NCBI GenBank assembly: GCA_030611815.1
Contig: JAUWPC010000085.1
Coordinates: 1 to 11,253 of the forward strand
DNA from: Desulfobacteraceae bacterium
GTDB lineage: Bacteria; Desulfobacterota; DSM-4660; Desulfatiglandales; Desulfatiglandaceae
DNA: 11,253 nt
Reading direction: 5' to 3'
This document shows, piece by piece, positions 6,404 through 11,253 of this stretch. Within the stretch, counting starts at the first letter, position 1. Every line of letters begins with the position of its first letter. The notes under the pieces were generated by a model, which was not told the DNA's origin, searched no databases, and was given only the letters and a program-made list of their open reading frames with translations. Made by a program: the position numbers and the translations under genes.

Positions 6404-7419
6404 TTCCTGCGCCCTTTCTTTTGATAGATTTTGACTGCCCTGTTATGCTCCCGCAGGGTCTTGGAAAAGTGATGGCTCCCATTATTCTTAGAAACAAAAT
6501 AGAGATAATCGGTGTCTGCCGGGTCTAAAACGGCCTTGATCGACTCCTCGCCGGGATTTGCAATAGGACCAAAAGGCAGTCCCTTAATAACATAGGTGTT
6601 ATAAGGGGTCGATTCACTCAGGTCCTTTCTCGTCAGGTTTCCGTTGAAGTCCCTGATCCCGTATATGACGGTCGGGTCGCTTTCAAGACGCATGCCTTTT
6701 TTTAATCGATTCAGAAAAACACTTGCTATGACAGGTCTCTCCCCCCTCTGTCCTGTTTCCTTCTCAATCAGGGAAGCCATGGTAACTACCTGCTGGAAAG
6801 TCATGCCAGACTCCCCTATCCTCTCCTGCAAGGGATTGGTTATTTCAAAAAAACGCTTAACCATTACATCAATGATTGATATGGCGGGCTGGCCCCGGCC
6901 AAACCGGTAGGTATCGGGGTATAGATATCCTTCAAGGCTGGGGCCGGATATACCATAACTCTTGACAACATTCGGATCCTCTGCAAGCGATAAGAATTTG
7001 GCCCTGTCTGCCAGCCCTTTCTTATCTAATTCCTCCGCAATCTGCTTTATGGTAAACCCTTCAGGAATGGTTACGGGATGTGTTATAATATTTCCTCTGC
7101 TCAAGATTTGGAGTACCCCTAAGGGAGCCATGCCGCTGTTAAGCCGGTATTCGCCTGCCTTTATCTTGGTCCCTTGCCCAGAGAGCCTGTTCCATAAAAG
7201 GAGAGGTGTCTTGCTGGCGATGATCCCTTTCTTTTCAAGATCACAAATGACCTCCCTTAAAGTTGCGCCTTTATGAACGATAAAGATCTGATCCGGACCG
7301 ATTTTTTTTGCCGGTTGAACAAGAAAGTAGGCAACCCCGGCGGAGAGTAGTACCCCTACCAGAAGGAGAAAAACAGATGCAAAGAAAATAGTCCTCTTGG
7401 CCCGAATAGAAATCGGCAT
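6385..7419 (-). CDS. mltG: Endolytic murein transglycosylase MltG (YceG family)
   Basis: Inner-membrane-anchored lytic transglycosylase that cleaves nascent glycan strands and so sets their length. It has 344 residues, the usual size. A basic N-terminus (RAKR, 6-9) precedes one membrane segment (about 11-34), leaving the rest periplasmic. A LysM-like region spans about 43-110, followed by the YceG domain. The catalytic glutamate is E219 in ASLIEKETG, followed by the family motifs SVFLNRLKKGMRLESDPT (233-250), YNTY and GLPFGPIANPG (280-290). The start ATG has a modest AAGG site upstream. It lies 49 bp downstream of the flavoprotein gene on the same strand, so cotranscription is plausible. pabC, tmk and holB, frequent neighbours elsewhere, are absent. 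Confidence 0.94.
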   Translation of the reverse strand: MPISIRAKRTIFFASVFLLLVGVLLSAGVAYFLVQPAKKIGPDQIFIVHKGATLREVICDLEKKGIIASKTPLLLWNRLSGQGTKIKAGEYRLNSGMAPLGVLQILSRGNIITHPVTIPEGFTIKQIAEELDKKGLADRAKFLSLAEDPNVVKSYGISGPSLEGYLYPDTYRFGRGQPAISIIDVMVKRFFEITNPLQERIGESGMTFQQVVTMASLIEKETGQRGERPVIASVFLNRLKKGMRLESDPTVIYGIRDFNGNLTRKDLSESTPYNTYVIKGLPFGPIANPGEESIKAVLDPADTDYLYFVSKNNGSHHFSKTLREHNRAVKIYQKKGRRNRTKTS

Positions 7420-7434
7420 AACAGCCTTTAAGTA

Positions 7435-7472
7435 GTGTCCGAACGAAAACTAGAATTTTTCGTTCAGATCAC
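7435..7472. repeat. Inverted repeat overlapping the flavoprotein stop codon
   Basis: GAACGAAAA (7441-7449) pairs perfectly with TTTTCGTTC (7457-7465) across a 7-nt loop. The stem extends with one mismatch and one bulge to GTGTCC (7435-7440) and GATCAC (7467-7472). The outer right arm covers the TGA of the reductase gene (7469-7471). No U-run follows, so a rho-independent terminator is unlikely. It may modulate readthrough into mltG or be a remnant of a dispersed repeat. Confidence 0.5.
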
Positions 7473-8809
7473 ATCTTCTTTAATAGCTGGTTAGCGGCAG
7501 TGAGCATCGGGTCCCATACAGGGCTAAACGGGGGTGCATAGGCCAGATCACACTGACTGAATGCGTCAACGGTCATCTTCTGGTGCAGGGCCACGGCGAC
7601 GGCATCGATCCGGTGGGCCGCACCCTCCTTTCCCACCATCTGGGCGCCCAAAAGCCTGCCTGATTTTCTGTCTCCCACCATCTGGATATAGAGAGTTTCA
7701 GAACCAGGATGCGCATGGGCCCTGGATCGGCTCTTAATTACATTTTCAACCGGATCGAACCCATACTGCCCGGCCTCGGCAAGGCTCAGGCCGCTCCGGG
7801 CCACCTGCAGGTCAAAGACCTTGAAGACTGCTGTCCCAGCGATCCCCTCAAGCTCAACCCTCTTTCCTGTCACATTATCGGCCGCACCCCACCCTGCCCT
7901 GTTAGCTCTCAGTGCCAGGGGTATCCAGGTCTTTTGCCCGGTCACAACATGGAAGGCATCCGCGCAATCCCCGGCCGCAAAGATCTCCTCATCAGATGTC
8001 CGCAAGTCCTTTCCCACGGCGATGGAGTCGCCGGGGCCCAGTTCCAGCCCGGCCCGATCCGCCATCGCACTGTTGGGTTTGACACCCACGGCCACCAGGA
8101 CCATCTGGCCTTCAAGGATCAGATCTTTACAGATAACTTTCAAATTGTCTTGATCTCTCTTTATGCTTTGGATTTCCTGGCCCGGATGGATCAGCACACC
8201 ATGGCTTTCAATTTCCTCCCTGATCACCCCGGATAGGTTGCTGTTCATCCAGGGCAAAAGGGTAGGCCTGGGCTTTACCATCTCCACGTCGATCCCCCTG
8301 GCAACCATGGCCTCGGACATCTCCAAGGCGATGTAGCCCATCCCGATGATGATCACCTTCCGGACAGACTCCTTTTCTATGAAGCCCTTGATCCTGCGCC
8401 CATCCTCCAGGCTTTTGAGGGCCATAACGCCTGGGGTGTCAAACCCCGGCAGATCCGGTTTGACAGGCGAGGCCCCCGTGGCAATCAAAAGCCTGTCATA
8501 GGGAATCTCAAAGGGCTCGCCGGCAGTATTTATGCCTCTGACCCTCTTCGAACTCCGGTCAATCTCCTGAACAGAATGGCCGGTCCTCAAGTCGATCCCC
8601 TGTTTTTCCCTGAACACGTGGGCCCGGCGAACCACAAGGTCGTCTATCGCGCGTCCGGCCTCGGCAATGTTATAGGGCATGCCACAGGCGCTGTATGAGA
8701 CATCGCCTGTCTGCTCCAATACCGTCACTTTTAGTTCAGGTGAGTTTCTCTTGGCGCGACTTGCCGCACTCATTCCTGCAGCATCTCCGCCTATGATGAC
8801 AAATCTCAT
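7469..8809 (-). CDS. FAD-dependent disulfide reductase, NADH oxidase / CoA-disulfide reductase type
   Basis: Cytosolic flavoprotein of the pyridine-nucleotide-disulfide oxidoreductase family, 446 residues as usual. The FAD-binding VIIGGDAAGMSAA starts at residue 4. The single redox cysteine Cys42 lies in SYSACGMPY, typical of enzymes using a Cys-sulfenic acid or Cys-S-S-CoA cycle rather than a CXXXXC pair. The NAD(P)H-binding IIIGMGYIALE is at 153-163, the second FAD motif FAAGDCA at 277-283 and the C-terminal dimer-interface motif YAPPFSPVWDP at 424-434. Tyr424 aligns with one of the two tyrosines of CoA-disulfide reductases, while the region of the other reads RAHAHPG with no Tyr, so the substrate (CoA disulfide, persulfide, O2) is undecided. 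No rhodanese domain follows. The ATG has GAGAGGGA upstream. Confidence 0.9.
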   Translation of the reverse strand: MRFVIIGGDAAGMSAASRAKRNSPELKVTVLEQTGDVSYSACGMPYNIAEAGRAIDDLVVRRAHVFREKQGIDLRTGHSVQEIDRSSKRVRGINTAGEPFEIPYDRLLIATGASPVKPDLPGFDTPGVMALKSLEDGRRIKGFIEKESVRKVIIIGMGYIALEMSEAMVARGIDVEMVKPRPTLLPWMNSNLSGVIREEIESHGVLIHPGQEIQSIKRDQDNLKVICKDLILEGQMVLVAVGVKPNSAMADRAGLELGPGDSIAVGKDLRTSDEEIFAAGDCADAFHVVTGQKTWIPLALRANRAGWGAADNVTGKRVELEGIAGTAVFKVFDLQVARSGLSLAEAGQYGFDPVENVIKSRSRAHAHPGSETLYIQMVGDRKSGRLLGAQMVGKEGAAHRIDAVAVALHQKMTVDAFSQCDLAYAPPFSPVWDPMLTAANQLLKKM

Positions 8810-8926
8810 TTCAGTCCCTCTCTTAAGTCAAGGCGCTTTTGCTATTCCTTCCCCTAACTTCCCCTATTTCCAAGGGCCTGGAGATGAAAACGGAAATTGA
8901 TGTTATCGCCCGCGAACAGATATTTC

Positions 8927-8943
8927 TTAACAGGCGCTGATAA
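8927..8943. promoter_or_regulatory. Imperfect palindrome upstream of the flavoprotein
   Basis: TTAACAG and CTGATAA face each other across GCG (17 bp, 6 of 7 positions paired), about 118 bp upstream of the reductase ATG. The symmetry and size suit a dimeric repressor site, but no matching second site or clear promoter was found in the 156-bp gap, so the call is tentative. Confidence 0.2.
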
Positions 8944-8948
8944 TTTTT

Positions 8949-8964
8949 GCAACCTTGAGGTTGC
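8949..8964. other. Perfect stem-loop directly after a stop codon
   Basis: GCAACCT (8949-8955) and AGGTTGC (8958-8964) form a perfect 7-bp stem with a 2-nt loop (TG; a 6-bp stem with a 4-nt loop is more realistic). It begins one base after the TAA of the 458-residue protein. On the transcribed minus strand it is followed by AAAAATTA, not a U-run, so it is not a canonical intrinsic terminator. It may stabilise the mRNA 3' end. Confidence 0.5.
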
Positions 8965-8965
8965 A

Positions 8966-10342
8966 TTAGGGCTTCACCTTCCCGACCATCCTACGTATAC
9001 GATCCTTGAGCCTTGAACAGATGAATTCGCTGATCTTTTCCGTTTCATCTTTTGTTTCTGAGTGCTTTATATCCATTATGCCTATATAAAGACGATCAAC
9101 AGAGGGATAAACGTCTCTGGTCTTATCAAAAAATATTGATTTGTAGATATTTCTGCCTAAAAGGATGACCGCAAAGTCAGCCTCGGGACAGACATCTCGG
9201 ATCACCTGTTCGGCATTTTCAGGATATATTACAAGAGGCCTTTCATCTTCAATATAAAACGATATATTTTCTTCTGCAATTCGAGTCCACAGCTTGTCCC
9301 ATTGCGACACGCTGATTTCAGGTTTGCCTTTTCTCAGGCGGATGACCTCTTTTCTTAGACGGGTTTTTGTTGCTGAAAGTATCTCCTCTGCTAATTTTTT
9401 CACCATTTCATCAAAAAACTCAGTTGGTTTGAAGCCATGTTGAGACAAACTCCGGTTCAAGTCTCCATGATAGAATTCTCTCATAATGGATGGCAAAAAG
9501 AGTATTTTTAGGGCATCGAGCTTATCCGACCCTCGAAAGCAGCTGCACCGATACCTCTTATAGTTTGCTTCACGAATTCTTTGTTTGACAAATTCCCCAC
9601 CCTCGATTGCGCCTGTGTTATAAAAAGCTTTAATCAGACAGGGGGATTTCAAATATTGGTATATACGTGGTTCGCTCTCTATAATATCTTTAATGAGTTT
9701 CAGTTCAGCGGGCTTGAGATTCATGGCATTGAGATCTTTTTTTGAAGGCTCTAAGCCCGGATATAGCAAAAGCTCTTCTCGATCAATAAGGGCCTTTAGG
9801 TTTATTTTTTCAGTTCGATGTATTTTTTGCAATAGGACCAATCTTATGGCTATGAACTCAGGGGCCGGATAGATACTCGCAACGCTGAAATCACCTTTAT
9901 ATAGGCTCAATTTCTCATCGTAATAATAAAGGGTCCTTGTAAGATCCAGGATGTTCATGTCAAGAACCATCAAATCAAGCTGGTTTCTCTCCGGATTGGT
10001 CATGACTTCAACAATGTTATTGAAATCGAGCTTTTCATCGATCCCTCTTATTTTCCAATCCTCTCTCGACTCTGGGCGGCCGGCTTGGCCCAGAACTACC
10101 TGCAAAAGATAGGCTAATATTTCCCCTGCGTATTGTTGCGCGGGGGTCAGCTTGTTAAGCTGCAATTCAGGAGATTCATTCTGTGCTTGGCGGGTTTTTG
10201 AACTAACGCTCAATGCGCCTTGAGAGGCCGTTTCATGGGAATCAAAGGGTATTGCCTCGCTTATGAAATAGAAGTTCCCAAAGGCGAGGACGAGTATCCA
10301 CAAAGGGGCTGTAATCAGAAAGAAATGTGTTAGTTTCTTCAA
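8966..10342 (-). CDS. Hypothetical membrane-anchored protein
   Basis: I do not recognise this 458-residue protein. A basic start (MKK) and hydrophobic stretch (about 7-29) suggest an uncleaved signal anchor or signal peptide, putting most of it in the periplasm. Residues 35-65 look like a flexible linker. The body is charged and mostly helical, with YRCSCFRGSD (264-273, Cys266 and Cys268) and further cysteines at 235, 385 and 442. The C-terminal part (about 385-425) alternates hydrophobic stretches like beta strands (ADFAVILLGRNIY, RLYIGIMDI). The initiator is TTG at 10342, with GGAAGAG eight bases upstream; no ATG occurs before residue 114, which would remove the membrane segment. Its codons appear more AT-rich than those of the neighbouring reductase, a possible sign of acquisition. 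Confidence 0.75.
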   Translation of the reverse strand: MKKLTHFFLITAPLWILVLAFGNFYFISEAIPFDSHETASQGALSVSSKTRQAQNESPELQLNKLTPAQQYAGEILAYLLQVVLGQAGRPESREDWKIRGIDEKLDFNNIVEVMTNPERNQLDLMVLDMNILDLTRTLYYYDEKLSLYKGDFSVASIYPAPEFIAIRLVLLQKIHRTEKINLKALIDREELLLYPGLEPSKKDLNAMNLKPAELKLIKDIIESEPRIYQYLKSPCLIKAFYNTGAIEGGEFVKQRIREANYKRYRCSCFRGSDKLDALKILFLPSIMREFYHGDLNRSLSQHGFKPTEFFDEMVKKLAEEILSATKTRLRKEVIRLRKGKPEISVSQWDKLWTRIAEENISFYIEDERPLVIYPENAEQVIRDVCPEADFAVILLGRNIYKSIFFDKTRDVYPSVDRLYIGIMDIKHSETKDETEKISEFICSRLKDRIRRMVGKVKP

Positions 10343-10379
10343 AGGTTAAATCTCTTCCATAATTGATACAGACCTAAGA

Positions 10380-10398
10380 CTCGGGTGTGCATCCCGAG
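10380..10398. other. GC-rich hairpin in the divergent intergenic region
   Basis: CTCGGG (10380-10385) pairs perfectly with CCCGAG (10393-10398) around a 7-nt loop, 38 bp upstream of the TTG start of the hypothetical protein. It could be part of its 5' leader. No T-run follows on either strand and no convincing promoter was found in 10343-10592 on either strand. Confidence 0.35.
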
Positions 10399-10592
10399 GC
10401 CAGGATCTAGCACTGTTATCATCTTTGTCCATACGAGGTTGTGCCCGTTCTCCAGCGAACTGCTCATAATTCAAATGGATTTCTCCTTTGCCTTTATAGA
10501 GAAATCTTGTATCATGATCTTTACGGGACATCAAGTGGTCAGAAGGGAGGGAGAGGGTAACCTGTGAACCTAATATAACTGGGAGGGACGAA

Positions 10593-11253
10593 ATGGATGA
10601 AGTTGAAGTCAAATTCGGTGAGTGGATCGAAAAGGGATTCAACCTTTATAAAGAGAATTTCGGCATACTTGTTCTGGCCTCGCTTATTGCCGTTGTGCTC
10701 AGCGCGGTAACAGTCGGGGTCCTTGCGGGGCCCATGTTCGCGGGGGTTGTCTTAATCACCTTAGGGTTGCTTGACAAGAAGGAACCCAGGCCGGAGGTTG
10801 GGACCCTGTTCAAAGGGTTTGACTACTTTTTGGACTCACTCCTCTTTGTAATCCTATGGGGGATTGCGCTTTTTTTAGTGTCGATTGTTGTTGGTTTAGT
10901 CCCCTGTATCGGGCAATTAGCCTCCATCTTCATCGTTTTTGTCGCCCACGCCCTGCTGATGTTCGGCCTATTTCTCATAGTTGACAAGCGGAGAGAATTC
11001 TGGCCTGCTTCTGTGGAGAGTTTCAACAAGATCAAGCCCAACTTCTGGCCGTTCTTAGGCTTTTCAGTTGTTTCGAACATTATCGGCAGTATCGGGGCTA
11101 TAGCATGCGGAATCGGTGTGATTTTCACTCTCCCAATTCAGGCCTGTATCCTGACCGTGGCCTACCGCGACGTATTTGGCGGGAGCGAACCTGAGGTCTC
11201 TGCTGAGAAGGAATTGAATGAGGGCGGGAACAAAGATATCGAGACGGCCCAGC
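10593..11253 (+). CDS. Polytopic membrane protein, 3' end beyond window
   Basis: An open frame of 220 codons with no stop before the window ends, so the C-terminus is missing. The ATG has a strong GGGAGGG (10581-10587) five bases upstream. A short soluble N-terminus (MDEVEVKFGEWIEKGFNLYK) leads to hydrophobic segments near 24-46, 47-60, 82-103, 105-130 and 153-190, then a hydrophilic tail rich in Glu and Lys from about 195. The pattern 'FWPASVESFNKIKPNFWPFLGF' split by DKRR (131-134), and the YRDVFGG that closes the last segment, resemble uncharacterised DUF975/YciC-like integral membrane proteins. That similarity is from memory of the pattern, not a search. Function unknown; it is transcribed away from the 458-residue gene. 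Confidence 0.82.
   Translation, partial: MDEVEVKFGEWIEKGFNLYKENFGILVLASLIAVVLSAVTVGVLAGPMFAGVVLITLGLLDKKEPRPEVGTLFKGFDYFLDSLLFVILWGIALFLVSIVVGLVPCIGQLASIFIVFVAHALLMFGLFLIVDKRREFWPASVESFNKIKPNFWPFLGFSVVSNIIGSIGAIACGIGVIFTLPIQACILTVAYRDVFGGSEPEVSAEKELNEGGNKDIETAQ

Noticed and set aside
7709..8236. 175-codon plus-strand open frame within the flavoprotein gene
   Set aside because: Antisense shadow in GC-rich DNA; the opposite strand encodes intact FAD and NAD motifs.
10574..10579. TATAAC as a -10 box for the membrane-protein gene
   Set aside because: It lies one base before the Shine-Dalgarno, so transcription would start inside or after it, and no -35 box lies 16-18 bases upstream.
10346..10642. 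98-codon minus-strand frame ending 3 bp before the TTG start of the hypothetical protein
   Set aside because: It overlaps the start and strong Shine-Dalgarno of the divergent membrane protein, its internal ATG at 10531 has no ribosome site, and its sequence is low-information. A small upstream gene is not excluded but unsupported.
10823..11128. 101-codon minus-strand frame
   Set aside because: Antisense to the transmembrane segments of the membrane protein; its composition is what one expects from complementing hydrophobic codons.

Overview
The window looks like ordinary bacterial chromosome: seven protein-coding genes with good Shine-Dalgarno sites. Intergenic DNA is unusually rich in inverted and short tandem repeats. 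A Gram-negative, probably anaerobic, Desulfobacterota-type (deltaproteobacterial) organism fits the single-polypeptide PHP-type DnaE, the NADH-oxidase/CoA-disulfide-reductase-like flavoprotein, the exported MEMO protein and the repeat-laden gaps. That assignment is inference; no rRNA or other phylogenetic marker is present, and no tRNA, CRISPR array, transposase or phage gene was seen.

Layout. Positions 1-379 hold no recognisable gene. They contain an octamer-unit inverted repeat (75-134), a small ACTTTAG tandem repeat with a weak promoter candidate (164-201), and a MITE-like element with 11-bp terminal inverted repeats (202-362) ending just before the argF Shine-Dalgarno. argF (380-1312, +) is ornithine carbamoyltransferase. 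It meets a convergent exported MEMO-family protein (1309-2283, -) with a 4-bp tail-to-tail overlap. A 219-bp gap (2284-2502) carries facing arrays of five heptamers each, the last running into the dnaE stop codon. dnaE (2503-5967, -; GTG start preferred) encodes DNA polymerase III alpha. The gap 5968-6384 holds a good sigma70-like promoter for dnaE (6017-6045), a second MITE-like repeat (6141-6237) and a palindromic hexamer array (6242-6310). Then follow, all on the minus strand, mltG (6385-7419), a flavin disulfide reductase (7469-8809) and an unrecognised membrane-anchored protein (8966-10342, TTG start). Divergent from these is a polytopic membrane protein (10593 onward, +) that runs off the window.

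The genes do not form one pathway: arginine synthesis, replication, peptidoglycan processing and thiol/oxygen redox are simply neighbours. The only likely cotranscribed pair is the flavoprotein and mltG (49-bp gap).

I found no new defence or metabolic system. The most unusual signal is intergenic: three separate gaps carry inverted repeats whose arms are built from short tandem units, with a different unit length at each site (8, 7 and 6 nt). The 458-aa orphan protein and the exported MEMO protein without its usual partners are the best protein-level leads.
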